A stretch of DNA of 64,000 nucleotides from Cherax quadricarinatus (lineage: Eukaryota; Arthropoda; Malacostraca; Decapoda; Parastacidae): contig NW_027195531.1 in NCBI RefSeq assembly GCF_038502225.1, forward strand, positions 106,970 to 170,969, written 5' to 3'. Position numbers and translations under genes: made by a program. A model generated the notes under the pieces. The model searched no databases, had not been told where the DNA came from, and saw only the letters and a list, made by a program, of their open reading frames with translations. This document shows, in pieces, positions 11,201 through 22,512 of the stretch. The number at the start of each line of letters is the position of its first letter. Positions within the stretch are counted from its first letter, which is position 1.

Positions 11201-14200
11201 CCAGGCTGCAGCAGCGACAACTGACCAGGCTGCAGCAGCGACCACTGGCCAGGCTGCAGCAGCGACCACTGACCAGGCTGCAGCTGCGCCCACTGGCCAG
11301 GCTGCAGCAGCGACCACTGGCCAAGCTGCAGCAGCGACCACTGGCCAGGCTGCAGCAGCGACCACTGGCCAGGCTGCAGTAGCGACCACTGGCCAGGCTG
11401 CAGCAGCGACCACTGGCCTGGCTGCAGCAGCGACCACTGGCCAAGTTGCAGCAGCGACCACTGGCCAGGCTGCAGCAGCGACCACTGGCCAGGCTGCAGC
11501 AGCGACCACTGGCCAAGCTGCAGCAGCGACCACTGGCCAGGCTGCAGCAGCGACCACTGGCCAAGCTGCAGCAGCGACCACTGGTCAAGCTGCAGCAGCG
11601 ACCACTGGCCAGGCTGCAGCAGCGACCACTGGCCAGACTGCAGCAGCGACCACTGGCCAGGCTGCAGCAGCGACCACTGGCCAAGCTGCAGCAGTGACCA
11701 CTGGCCAGGCTGCAGCAGCGACCACTGGCCAAGCTGCAGCAGCGACCACTGGCCAGGCTGCAGCAGCGACCACTGGCCAAGCTGCAGCAGTGACCACTGG
11801 CCAGGCTGCAGCAGCGATCACTGGCCAGGCTGCAGCAGCGACCACTGGCCAGGCTGCAGCAGCGACCACTGACCAGGCTGCAGCAGCGACCACTGGCCAG
11901 GCTGCAGCAGCGACCACTGACCAGGCTGCAGCAGCGACCACTGGCCAGGCTGCAGCAGCGACCACTGGCCAGGCTGCAGCAGCGACCACTGGCCAGGCTG
12001 CAGCAGCGACCACTGGCCAGGCTGCAGCAGCGACCACTGGCCAGGCTGCAGCAGCGACCACTGACCAAGCTGCAGCAGCGACCACTGGCCAGGATGCAGC
12101 AGCGACCACTGTCCAGGCTGCAGCAGCGACCACTGGCCACGATGCTGCAGCGACCACTGGCCAAGCTGCAGCAGCGACCACTGGCCAGGCTGCAGCAGCG
12201 ACCACTGGCCAAGCTGCAGCAGCGGCCACTGGCCAGGCTGCAGCAGCGACCACTGGCCAAGCTGCAGCAGCGACCACTGGCCAGGCTGCAGCAGCGACCA
12301 CTGACCAGGCTGCAGCAGCGACCACTGGCCAAGCTGCAGCAGCGACCACTGGCCAAGCTGCAGCAGAGACCACTGGCCAGGCTGCAGCAGCGACCACTGG
12401 CCAGGCTGCAGCAGCGACAACTGAACAAGCTGCAGCAGCGACCACTGGCCAGGATGCAGCAGCGACCACTGGCCAGGCTGCAGCAGCGACCACTGGCCAA
12501 GATGCTGCAGCGACCACTGGCCAAGCTGCAGCAGCGACCACTGGCCAAGCTGCAGCAGCGACCACTGGCCAGGCTGCAGCAGCGACCAATGGCCAGGCTG
12601 CAGCAGCGACCACTGACCAAGCTGCAGCAGCGACCACTAGCCAGGATGCAGCAGCGACCACTGGCCAGGCTGCAGCAGCGACCACTGGCCAAGATGCTGC
12701 AGCGACCACTGGCCAAGCTGCAGCAGCGACCACTGGCCAGGCTGCAGCAGCGACCACTGGCCAGGCTGCAGCAGCGACCACTGGCCAGGCTGCAGCAGCG
12801 ACCACTGGCCAAGCTGCAGCAGCGGCCACTGGCCAGGCTGCAGCAGCGACCACTGGCCAAGCTGCAGCAGCGACCACTGACCAGGCTGCAGCAGCGACCA
12901 CTGACCAGGCTGCAGCAGCGACCACTGGCCAAGCTGCAGCAGCGACCACTGGCCAAGCTGCAGCAGCGACCACTGGCCAGGCTGCAGCAGCGACCACTAG
13001 CCAGGCTGCAGCAGCGACAACTGACCAAGCTGCAGCAGCGACCACTGGCCAGGATGCAGCAGCGACCACTGGCCAGGCTGCAGCAGCGACCACTGGCCAA
13101 GATGCTGCAGCGACCACTGGCCAAGCTGCAGCAGCGACCACTGGCCAAGCTGCAGCAGCGACCACTGGCCAGGCTGCAGCAGCGACCACTGGTCAAGCTG
13201 CAGCAGCGACCACTGGCCAGGCTGCACCAGCGACCACTGGCCAGACTGCAGCACTGGCCAGGCTGCAGCAGCGACCACTGGCCAGACTGCAGCAGCGACC
13301 ACTGGCCAGGCTGCAGCAGCGACCACTGGCCAGGCTGCAACAGCGACCACTGACCAGGCTGCAGCAGCGACCACTGGCCAGGCTGCAGCAGCGACCACTG
13401 GCCAGGCTATAGCAGCAACCGCTGGCCAGGCTGAAGCAGCGACCACTGACCAGGCTGCAGCAGCGACCACTGGCCAGGCTGCAGCAGCGACCACTGGCCA
13501 GGCTGCAGCAGCGACCACTGGCCAGGCTGCAGCAGCGATCACTGATCAGGCTGCAGCAGCGACCATTGGCCAGGTTTCAGTAGCGGCCACTGGCCAGGCT
13601 GCAGCAGCGACCACTGGCCAGGCTGCAGCAGCGACCACTGGCCAGGCTGCATCAGCGACCACAGGCCAGCTGCAGCAGCGACCACTGGCCAGGCTGCAGC
13701 AGCGACCACTGGCCAGGCTGCAGCAGCGACCACTGGCCAGGCTGCAGCAGCGACCACTGGCCAGGCTGCAGCAGCGACCACTGGCCAGGCTGCAGCAGCG
13801 ACCACTGGCCAGGCTGCAGCAGCGACCACTGGCCAGGCTGCAGCAGCGACCACTGGCCAGGCTGCAGCAGCGACCACTGGCCAGGCTGCAGCAGCGACCA
13901 CTGGCCAGGCTGCAGCAGCGACCACTGGCCAGGCTGCAGCAGCGACCACTGGCCAAGCTGCAGCAGCGACCACTGGCCAAGCTGCAGCAGCGACCACTGG
14001 CCAGGCTGCAGCAGCGACCACTGGCCAGGCTGCAGCAGCGACCACTGGCCAGGCTGCAGCAGCGACCACTGGCCAGGCTGCAGCAGCGACCACTGGCCAG
14101 GCTGCAGCAGCGACCACTGGCCAGGCTGCAGCAGCGACCACTGGCCAGGCTGCAGCAGCGACCACTGGCCAGGCTGCAGCAGCGACCACTGGCCAGGCTG

Positions 14201-14260
14201 CAGCAGCGACCACTGGCCAGGCTGCAGCAGCGACCACTGGCCAGGCTGCAGCAGCGACCT
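5216..14260. repeat. 24-bp satellite array, about 377 units
   Basis: The unit begins GGCCAGGCTGCAGCAGCGAC and ends CACT (24 bp), with a PstI-type CTGCAG and a TGGCCA across each junction. Because 24 is a multiple of 3 and the consensus lacks stops in all six frames, open frames of up to 1,382 codons appear on both strands (repeats such as AAATTGQA, QQRPLARL, SGRCCSLA). 5,216-8,100 and 13,660-14,260 are homogeneous. 8,100-13,600 is a mosaic of variants (GGTCAAGCTG, CAGTAGCG, GATGCTGCAG) with long blocks duplicated at exact multiples of 24 bp. Irregular units lie near 6,231-6,260, 6,410, 8,208-8,230 and 13,245-13,262. I see no evidence of translation. Confidence 0.97.
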
Positions 14261-14645
14261 CCAGAATTATTTTCATTAAGAAATAGTCTCCCGACTTTGG
14301 AGACTTTTATTTTTTTTATCCCCGAGAGATTTTTGTTTTGTGTTATTGATTGTGAATATTTTTGTTTTGCTTTCAATATTGATGAGGAGAGAAAAGTATT
14401 GATGTGTAAATTGAAAGAGACAGTATTTAATTGTTTAATAATTATTTCTCGTTATATTTTATCTTGCATACGACCATTTATATGAGTGTTTCCTTTGTCT
14501 TATCTACAAGAGAATCAAACTTGTCACTTCTTCACATATTCACATCTTTCACAATGGTTATCCTCAAAATTGTATAAAACCAATATTCTCAATTTAAGTT
14601 AGTCAGAAAATATACATATATTTTTTAATTACACATCGTCATTTC
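14261..14645. other. AT-rich unique spacer
   Basis: Sequence between the 24-bp array and a minus-strand LINE. It holds only short open frames and no recognised element. Confidence 0.5.
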
Positions 14646-16085
14646 CCACCGAGGCGAGGTGACCTGAGAAAGAAGGACTTTCATCATCATTCGTTCCATC
14701 ACTGTCTTGCCAGAGGTGTACTTACACTACAGTTAAAAAAAGGCAACATATCAACACCAATCCTTCAGAGCGAAGACTCAGTACTTTCCACCTCCAGGAC
14801 TCAAGTCCGGAGTGCCGGCTTCCCTGTATCCCTTCATAAATGTTACTTTGCTCACACTCCAACAGCACGTCAAGTCATAAAAATAATTTGTCTCCATTCG
14901 CTCCTATCTAACACGCTCACGCACATTTGCTGGAGGTCCAAGCCCCTCGCACACAAAACCTCTTCTACGCCTCCCTCAAAACTTTCGTAGGACGACCCCT
15001 ACCGCGCCTTCCTTCCACTACAGATTTATATGCTCTCCAAGTCATTCTATTTTGTTCCTTCCTCTTTAAAGTTCCAAACCACTTTAACAACCCCTCCTCT
15101 GCCATCTGGATAATACTTTTAGAAACCCTACACCTTCTTCTAATCTTGACACTACGAATTTTTTGCATTACATTCTTACCGCTCGTTCTCTCAGACACGA
15201 CATCTCCACTGCCTCCAGCCTTCTCCTTGTTGTAACATTCACTGCCGATGCTTCATACTCATACAGGAGCGTCTGTACCACTACACCCTCATAAAATTCT
15301 CCATTTTCTTCCATGGATAATGTTCTTTGTCTCAACAAATTCCTCAGTTTTCCTTTATCACTTCTACGATTCACCTCGTTTTTCACGCCCCGATCTGCTG
15401 ACAAGTCCACTCCCATATATTTGAATACATTCACTTCTTCCATACTCCCACCCTCCAATCTGATATCCAATTTTTCATTACATAATTTTTTTTGTTAGCC
15501 TCATTACCTTACTCTTTCTTATGGTCACATACTAATTCCTTCTCTTACATACCTTTCCAAAGTCGTTCACCAACCTCTGCAACTTCTCTTCAGAATTTCC
15601 CAAGAGCACAGTGCCCTCAGCGAAAAGCAACTGTGACAACTCTCACTTTGTGTTAGATTCTCTCTTAATCCCACACCTCTTGCCGACACCTGGGCATTCA
15701 CTTTTCTCACAACCCCGTCTATAAATATAATGAACAATGGTGACATCACTCATCCTTGTCTAAGGTCTACTTTTAATGGGAAATAATCTCCCTCTCTCCT
15801 ACATACTCTGACCTGAGCCTCACTATCCTCGTTAAAACTCTTAACTGCTTTCAGTAACCTACCACCTATTCCATATATTTGCAACTTCTGACACATTTCT
15901 TTCCTATCCGGCCTATCATATGCTTAAAAATCCATAAATGCAACGAAAACCTATTTACCAGTATCTAAATACTATTCACCTATATGCTTTACTGTACACA
16001 CTGTCTACGCAAGTGTTAACAGTAAAGCTAAAGCCTCCATGTTCATCTGCGATTCTGCTCTCCGTCTTAGTCTTAATTCTTACAA
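14646..16085 (-). pseudogene. Degenerate LINE ORF2 copy, antisense
   Basis: Same LINE family as 2,241-3,358 and 20,470-21,873, but older. On the minus strand, from 16,085: an IADEHGGF-like segment and CVDSVYSKAYR (upstream of RT motif A); then MMSPLFIIFIDGVVRKV (motif B, about 15,700-15,749); a decayed motif C region; MDIRLEGGSMEEVNVFKYMG (about 15,411-15,470); a LSADRGVKNEVNRRSDKGK block; then, after a frameshift near 15,190, RRRCRVSKSIIQMAEEGLLK and VVEGRRGRGRPTK. The 3' UTR lies at 14,646-14,900. Several frameshifts and stops show it is dead. It extends further 5' than the two plus-strand copies. Confidence 0.8.
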
Positions 16086-16125
16086 TAATAACTATCATAC
16101 ATTTTACCAAGTATATTCAACAGGC

Positions 16126-16609
16126 TTAATGAAACAGTTTGTTACTGCTCTTGACAAAGACTCTGCAGCCTTCAAGTATCTTCAAGACTTCTTTCTCAAG
16201 CTATAAGAGGCAAAGGTGAAGACTGGCATCTTCACTGGACCACAAGTTAGGATATCATGGAGTGGTCAGAATTTCCAAAGAAGCTCACAGAGAAGGAAAA
16301 GGAAGCCTGTGATAGTTTTCCTGCTATAGCACAGGGCTTTCTGGGCAACAACAAGGCTGACAATTATGTGGAACTTGTTGAGACCTTGGTAAGGTCCATA
16401 TCTTTGATGCTCGTCTTGATAATTTTGAGAAGAATATGGGAGCATACTCAGAGGAGCAAGAGGACCGCTTCCACCAAGATATAATGGACTTCGAACACAG
16501 ATGTCACGGATCTTATAATGAAAACATGATGGGAGACGACATTTGGGAGCTTAAACGGGAAAGTGATTTGTTGCATGCTCGCAAATCTGGAAAATCTGCT
16601 TATTTTTAA
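16126..16609 (+). pseudogene. Broken copy of an arthropod uncharacterised protein (GERFHQDI-type)
   Basis: Three pieces read as one decayed gene: MKQFVTALDKDSAAFKYLQD, then KL-stop-EAKVKTGIFTGPQ (about 16,131-16,250); after a frameshift MEWSEFPKKLTEKEKEACDS and NNKADNYVELVETLV (16,257-16,395); after another shift KVHIFDARLDNF, MGAYSEEQEDRFHQDIMDFE and NENMMGDDIWELKRESDLL, ending at a stop near 16,607. From general knowledge the ...SEEQGERFHQDI...NENMMGDYIWGL... pattern recurs in many arthropod uncharacterised proteins, possibly of transposon origin. Here GER is DR. Function is unknown, and this copy has an internal stop and two frameshifts. Confidence 0.6.
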
Positions 16610-16705
16610 CTTAGCAAATGTGTTTCAGAAAGTTTAAAATGAAACGTGTAAAAAAAAAAGCTGAAGAATTGAGACACTTATGTAACACATGGGAATCTTT
16701 ATTGA

Positions 16706-16740
16706 AGAAACGTTTCGCCACACAGTGGCTTCATCAGTCC
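16706..16740 (-). ncRNA. Hammerhead-like motif, F1, left arm
   Basis: Read on the minus strand: GGA, CTGATGA, extra A, GCCAC/GTGGC hairpin, GAA, ACGT, T, TCT. Stem I here is GGA against TCT (one G-U wobble). Confidence 0.5.
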
Positions 16741-17157
16741 AATACAAAGTAGAAATGGGTAAGGAGAGGAGAAGTTTGAGGTAATCAGTCCCTCAACCTG
16801 GAATCGATGTGTTCAGTCCATCACTCTTGTAGGAAGTGCAGCATAGGGCCAGAGAGGTGGCTTATATACTGCAGTCAGATGAGTCGAAGCAGGAGGAGGC
16901 GGGATCACAGTGGGACCTGCCACTAGTGTAAGTAGGTCGTCGCCCAAAGGTTGGGCAAGCGTTGAAGTCTTTGTACCAAGATTCCCACTGTGATCCCGCC
17001 TCCTCCTGCTTCGACTCATCTGACTGCAGTATATAAGCCACCTATCTGGCTCTGTGCTGCACTTCCTGCAAGAGTGATGGACTGAACACATCGATTCCAG
17101 GTTGAGGGACTGATTACCTCAAACTTCTCCTCTCCTTACCCATTTCTACTTTGTATT

Positions 17158-17192
17158 GGACTGATGAAGCCACTGTGTGGCGAAACGTTTCT
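17158..17192 (+). ncRNA. Hammerhead-like motif, F1, right arm
   Basis: GGA 17,158-17,160, CTGATGA 17,161-17,167, stem II 17,169-17,181, GAA 17,182-17,184, ACGT 17,185-17,188, T, TCT 17,190-17,192. TCAATAAAG follows. Same motif as 16,706-16,740 in opposite orientation. Confidence 0.5.
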
Positions 17193-17278
17193 TCAATAAA
17201 GATTCCAATGTGTTGCATAAGTGTCTCAATTCTTCAAATTGTCGGTTTTCAAAACCATTCATCACATCTGTCAGACAC

Positions 17279-17992
17279 TGCAAAAAAAAATAAAAGCTAA
17301 AAGGTACTATGAAATTAAAGTTGCTAGGGATTCTAAAACTAACCCAAAAAGTTTTTCCCAAGTCTATAGAACAAAAGTTAGAGATAAGATAGGTGCCCTT
17401 AAAAATAACTATGGGCATCTTACTGACAAAGAGAATGAAATGTGCTCGATTTTAAATAATTATTTTCTCTCGGTTTTTACACAGGAAGACACTAACAATA
17501 TTCCAGTAATTAATTTTTATAATGGGCCTGAAGAAGATAAATTATGTAACATCACAGTCACTAGTGAAATGGTTGTGAAGCAGATAGACAGATTGAAGCA
17601 AAATAAGGCGCCGGGTCCTGATGAGCTTTTTTTCAAGGGTTCTTAAGGAATGCAAAAGGGAACTCTGTGAACCATTAACTAATATTCTTAATTTATCCCT
17701 TCAAACAGGTGTAGTGTCTGATATGTGGAAGATGGCTAATGTAATTCCTATTTTTAAAACAGGGGACAAGTCGTTACCGTCAAATTACCGCCCAATAAGC
17801 CTGACCTCAATTGTAGGCAAATTACTAGAGTCAATTATAGCTGAGATTATAAGAAGCCATCTCGATAAGCATAGCTTGATTAATGATACTCAGCATGGAT
17901 TCACGAGAGGCCGTTCTTGTCTAACTAACTTATTAACTTTCTTCAGTAAAGCTTTTGAGGCTGTTGATCACGATAAAGAATTTGATGGTTGG
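17279..17992 (+). pseudogene. LINE RT N-terminal half (CR1/L2/jockey-like), truncated
   Basis: Encodes the pre-RT region and first RT blocks of a LINE: a KVARDSKTNPKSFSQVYRTK linker, then LKQNKAPGPDEL (about 17,596-17,630), SRVLKECKRELCEPLTNILN, WKMANVIPIFKTGDKSLPSN, then YRPISLTSIVGKLLESIIA and NDTQHGFTRGRSCLTNLL. KAPGPD, VIPIFKxGD, NYRPISLT and QHGFxxGRSC are conserved in CR1/L2/jockey-type RTs. A run of seven Ts (about 17,627-17,633), where six would keep the frame, causes a +1 frameshift between DEL and SRVL. The RT stops before motif B, where family F2 sequence begins near 17,996. Non-functional. Confidence 0.85.
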
Positions 17993-17995
17993 TAG

Positions 17996-18390
17996 ATAAG
18001 ACACATAGGCAACATTTAGGGAACTTTATTCCGAAACGTTTCGCCTACACAGTAGGCTTCTTCAGTCGAGTACAGAAAGTAGGCAGGAGCAGTAGAGATG
18101 TGAAGACGATGTAATCAGTCCATCACCCTTGAAGTCGTAGATTTGAGGTTGTCAGTCCCTCGGCCTGGAGAAGTTCTGTTCCAAAGTCTGGAACTAACTG
18201 AAGATCAAGCGACAGTGTTGAGACTTAAATACTGTGGGAAGGAGAGGTGCAGAGTAGTAGTAGTGAGAATGTAGCCACTGGGAGGTCAGGTTCCTCTCAG
18301 ATCAAACAATTCTCACTTGAAAAAGTTGACGAAGGTGTTTTCTCTTCTGTACCAAGATGCCATTGTGTTGCAGTGTCTGACCGAGTGATT
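17996..18390. mobile_element. PLE-type terminal segment, family F2
   Basis: Starts GGTAGATAAGACACATAGGC. The minus strand holds an F2 hammerhead-like motif. The segment continues through GTCAGTCCCTCGGCCTGGAG and ends near CAGTGTCTGACC. This order (motif, 'trailer', TGTCTGAC) parallels the F1 terminal segment at 24,677-25,010, so I infer a second PLE family. It joins the truncated LINE directly on its left. Confidence 0.6.
18032..18068 (-). ncRNA. Hammerhead-like motif, family F2, CTGAAGA variant
   Basis: On the minus strand: CGA, CTGAAGA (a T to A change in the core), extra A, GCCTAC/GTAGGC hairpin with TGT loop, GAA, ACGT, T, TCG. Stem I CGA/TCG replaces GGA/TCC of F1 and still pairs. Confidence 0.45.
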
Positions 18391-18398
18391 ATCAGACA

Positions 18399-18705
18399 CA
18401 GTGTGATTTGTGTATTTCTGTTGCTATTGTGTATAACAGTGTGATTTGTGTATTTCTGTTGCTATTGTGTATAACAGTGTGATTTGTGTATTTCTGTTGC
18501 TATTGTGTATAACAGTGTGATTTGTGTATTTCTGTTGCTATTGTCTGTTGCTATTGTGTATAACAGTGTGATTTGTGTATTTCTGTTGCTATTGTGTATA
18601 ACAGTGTGATTTGTGTATTTCTGTTGCTATTGTGTATAACAGTGTGATTTGTGTATTTCTGTTGCTATTGTGTATAACAGTGTGATTTGTGTATCTCTGT
18701 TGTTA
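18399..18705. repeat. 38-bp tandem repeat, about eight copies
   Basis: Unit starts CAGTGTGATTTGTGTATTTC and ends ATTGTGTATAA. One copy near 18,540 has a partial internal duplication. Left edge abuts the F2 segment. Confidence 0.9.
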
Positions 18706-19937
18706 TATTATGTATGTTTATATATAGCTTCTCTTCCTACCTCCCTGCCTCTTGCCATCCCATGTTATTTCCTACCTACCTTAGTGCCCTTCACATCTCT
18801 CTTATCTCTCTCATCCTCCCTTTGCCATGTATCAGTTACGGTAAATAAGAACATGGAAGTTATTAAAGAAACAGATGAGATAGAACAGGTAGCCCGTGAC
18901 CGTGCTGGAAGACAGTTGGGGAACCCCATACCCTTCCTTGAGGCCACGCCCGGCGCTATTTTTCAATATATTCTTCTGTGGTTGTTATTCTCCTTGTTCT
19001 TTTGATTATATGGTGGCTAGTTTATGCTATTAGGCTGATTTTTTAGCTTTAGTTTTGTTTCTAATACAGTAATACTTCTGTATTGTGTAGGAAGAAGCAG
19101 GTCATTATTCAGATGTACTTTAAAAGCTAAATGATTTGTAGTAATTTAAGAATATGACAGAGACAGCAGCAGCAGTAGATGCGAGATGGAATATCAGACA
19201 GTAGACATAATTAATTGTTAGAAAGTTTGAAGGAGGCATTAAAATAAGCAACAACAAGGAGCAGGAGTTATAATATAAATTTGATTGAAATAACTACAAG
19301 TAGTGAGTCAGAATAACCTAGAGAAGAGATAGTATACCGGGAGACAGGTGGATGACATACAAGACTTGCAAGAATTACAAGGATTCTCCCATCCTCCTTC
19401 CTACCTCCATACCTACTGGAATTACAAGGGTAGATAGGAAGGTAGTGAGGAGTTAGAAATCTGACTGATTTAACTAGCTGTGACTCAGCATAATTAGGTA
19501 TATCCTCCTCCCTACCCTCCTACATCCTTTCCTTCCTGCATATCTACATACTTACCTACTTTCATACCTACCTACTTTCATACATACCTACCTACTTATC
19601 TACCTACCTGCCTCTTACCTACCTGCATATTACCTACCTACCTACTTATCTACTTACCTACCTAACTAGTCACCTACCTTCCTATTCCCCACCTCCCAAC
19701 CTTCCAATGTACCTATCTATCTTCCTGCCAATCTACGTTTGTACTTACGTACGTAGCTACCTATCTACCTACCTACTTACGTACCCAACTCCCTACCAAA
19801 CTTCCAAACTAGCTACCTACAGTCCTATCTATCTATCTACTAATCAGGTAAACTCTCAAAATATGAAAAAAAAAACTGTTAACTTCATTCATAACAGAAA
19901 TGTAGTTGCTATATAGAATTACATATGACTGAAAAAT

Positions 19938-20033
<96 letters not shown>

Positions 20034-20110
20034 AAGAGTGAATCATTGTTGGGAGGAACTCTCAACATAGATCAGTAGGCCTACCTTACAACAATTATAA
20101 ACTTTCCCTC
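18706..20110. other. AT-rich DNA with old duplicated blocks X and Y
   Basis: Block X (about 19,045-19,540) and block Y (about 19,850-20,085) have diverged relatives at 22,660-23,050 and 21,896-22,020 respectively. 19,540-19,850 is a degenerate TACC/CTAC tetranucleotide tract. 19,940-20,030 is a (TA)n tract. No gene was recognised. Confidence 0.55.
19940..20030. repeat. (TA)n microsatellite
   Basis: About 45 uninterrupted TA dinucleotides. Confidence 0.95.
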
Positions 20111-20126
20111 TTTCCTACCCGTACCA

Positions 20127-20469
<343 letters not shown>

Positions 20470-21873
20470 TACAGTGAAACATATAAGTGAACAGTATTTA
20501 GATAAGGCTAAAGAGGTTTTTGTGGCATTTACGTATTTGGAAAAGGCGTATGACAGGGTGGATAGGGGGGCAATGTGGCAGATGTTGCAGGTGTATGGTG
20601 TAGGAGGTAGGTTACTGAAAGCAGTGAAGAGTTTTTACGAGGATAGTGAGGCTCAAGTTAGAGTATGTAGGAAAGAGGGAGATTATTTCCCAGTAAAAGT
20701 AGGCCTTAGACAAGGATGTGTGATGTCACCGTGGTTGTTTAATATATTTATAGATGGGGTTGTAAGAGAAGTAAATGCGAGGGTCTTGGCAAGAGGCGTG
20801 GAGTTAAAAGATAAAGAATCACACATAAAGTGGGAGTTGTCACAGTTGCTCTTTGCTGATGACACTGTGCTCTTGGGAGATTCTGAATAGAAGTTGCAGA
20901 GGTTGGTGGATGAATTTGGTAGGGTATGTAAAAGAAGAAAATTAAAAGTGAATACAGGAAAGAGTAAGGTTATGAGGATAAAAAGGTTAGGTGATGAAAG
21001 ATTCGATATCAGATTGGAGGGAGAGAGTATGGAGGAGGTGAATGTATTCAGATATTTGGGAGTGGACGTGTCAGCGGATGGGTCTATGAAAGATGAGGTG
21101 AATCATAGAATTGATGAGGGGAAAAGGGTGAGCGGTGCACTTAGGAGACTGTGGAGACAAAGAACTTTGTCCTTGGAGGCAAAGAAGGGAATGTATGAGA
21201 GTATAGTTTTACCAATGCTCCTATATGGGTGTGAAGCATGGGTGATGAATGTTGCAGCGAGGAGAAGGCTGGAAGCAGTGGAGATGTCATGTCTGAGGAC
21301 AATGTGTGGTGTGAATATAATGCAGAGAATTCGTAGTTTGGAAGTTAGGAGGAGGTGCGGGATTACCAAAACTGTTGTCCAGAGGGCTGAGGAAGGGTTG
21401 TTGAGGTTTTTCGGACATGTAGAGAAAATGGAGCGAAGCAGAATGACTTCAAGAGTGTATCAGTCTGTAGTGGAAGGAAGGCGGGGTAGGGGTCGGCCTA
21501 GGAAAGGTTGGAGGGAGGGGGTAAAGGAGGTTTTGTGTGCGAGGGGCTTGGACTTCCAGCAGGCATGCGTGAGCGTGTTTGGTAGGAGTGAATGGAGACA
21601 AATGGTTTTTAATACTTGACGTGCTGTTGGAGTGTGAGCAAAGTAACATTTATGAAGGGGTTCAGGGAAACCGGCAGGCCGGACTTGAGTCCTGGAGATG
21701 GGAAGTACAGTGCCTGCACTCTGAAGGAGGGGTGTTAATGTTGCAGTTTAAAAACTGTAGTGTAAAGCACCCTTCTGGCAAGACAGTGATGGAGTGAATG
21801 ATGGTGAAAGTTTTTCTTTTTCGGGCCACCCTGCCTTGGTGGGAATCGGCCAGTGTGATAATAAAAAAATAAA
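20470..21873 (+). mobile_element. 5'-truncated LINE insertion with 13-bp target duplication
   Basis: Encodes RT from just before motif A: VKHISEQYLDKAKEVFVAFT then YLEKAYDRVDR (motif A), GLRQGCVMSPWLFNIFIDG (motif B, about 20,702-20,758) and FADD (motif C, about 20,852-20,863). It continues through YLGVDVSADGSMKDEVNHRI to VVEGRRGRGRPRKGW. An in-frame TAG at 20,888-20,890 (Glu in the copy at 2,241), a shift near 20,985 and another near 21,605 break the frame. 3' UTR and GTGTGATAATAAAA tail match 2,241-3,358. Flanking repeats ATTATTATTAACT (20,457-20,469 and 21,874-21,886) show insertion into the (TTA)n tail of the SINE. Confidence 0.88.
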
Positions 21874-21886
21874 ATTATTATTAACT

Positions 21887-22289
21887 AACTATATGCAAAC
21901 TCTCATAACATATCAATAACTGTTAGCAACAATGATAAGAAGTATAATATGTATACGTATGTCTGTAAATGAATCATTGTGTCGAAGACCTGTATGTGTC
22001 CATCAGTAGGCCTACTTTTTTCTTCTTATTTCTTCGTTTTAACAAGATAATTATAGTTTAGGCATTATTCCTGGCTGCATTCTTGGCAGTTGTCTTGTTG
22101 CTGATAAAAACTCTTGATACCAAGAAATATGTACCAGCCTCAAAAATCAACTTATTTACATGTGAAACTTTCTTTTCTGTCCAGTTTAAACTGATCTTTA
22201 TAAAACGACTTTTTGTGACGCTTTTTATAATTAAAAACTCTATAATGTATATCAAGTTGAGGCTCTGACTTTAATTATTTAAAGCACAC
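21887..22289. other. AT-rich DNA, block Y' relative
   Basis: 21,896-22,020 is a diverged copy of 19,850-20,085 (AAACTCTCA..ACTGTTA.., GAATCATTGT.., CAGTAGGCCTAC). The remainder has no recognised gene. Confidence 0.45.
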
Positions 22290-22384
22290 ATCCTCATGGA
22301 GCAGGGAGAGAGAGGACCTAGTAGCGTTCAGTAAAGAGGCGGGGCCAGGAGCTGAGTCTGGACCTCTGCAAATAAAATTAGGTG

Positions 22385-22400
<16 letters not shown>
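22290..22400 (+). mobile_element. LINE 3'-end fragment leading into (AC)n
   Basis: CTCATGGAGCAGGGAGAGAG, then GACCTAGTAGCG, then AAGAGGCGGGGCCAGGAGCT match the 3' UTR of the LINE at 4,645-5,215. It ends GGTGAGTAC and runs into an (AC)n tract. Confidence 0.7.

Positions 22401-22450
<50 letters not shown>
22388..22450. repeat. (AC)n microsatellite at LINE 3' end
   Basis: About 30 AC dinucleotides directly after GGTGAGTAC. A second LINE-like end, CCCCTGCAACCACATTGTAA, follows at about 22,480-22,512. Confidence 0.9.
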
Positions 22451-22451
<1 letters not shown>

Positions 22452-22512
22452 CGGGGAGAGAGAGGGCCCACAACACACACACCCCTGCAACCACATTGTA
22501 ATAGGCGAGTAC

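Larger units (their letters stand above)
16664..17278. mobile_element. Foldback PLE-end element, family F1
   Basis: Two arms of about 250 bp, 16,664-16,915 and 16,983-17,237, are near-complete reverse complements separated by about 67 bp. Examples are GAATTGAGACACTTATG against CATAAGTGTCTCAATTC at the tips, and CGGGATCACAGTGGGA against TCCCACTGTGATCCCG at the centre. Each arm carries an F1 hammerhead-like motif. 17,237-17,278 resembles the reverse complement of the PLE coding end (GTCGGTT..CAAAACCATTCATC..CTGTCAGACAC). The central spacer GTAGGTCGTCGCCCAAAGG also occurs in the PLE 3' flank at about 24,930. Confidence 0.75.

Noticed and set aside
5116..14376. Proteins of 276-1,382 residues on both strands within the 24-bp array
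   Set aside because: All are readings of one 24-bp satellite in different frames; frames overlap on both strands and substitutions are not frame-specific.
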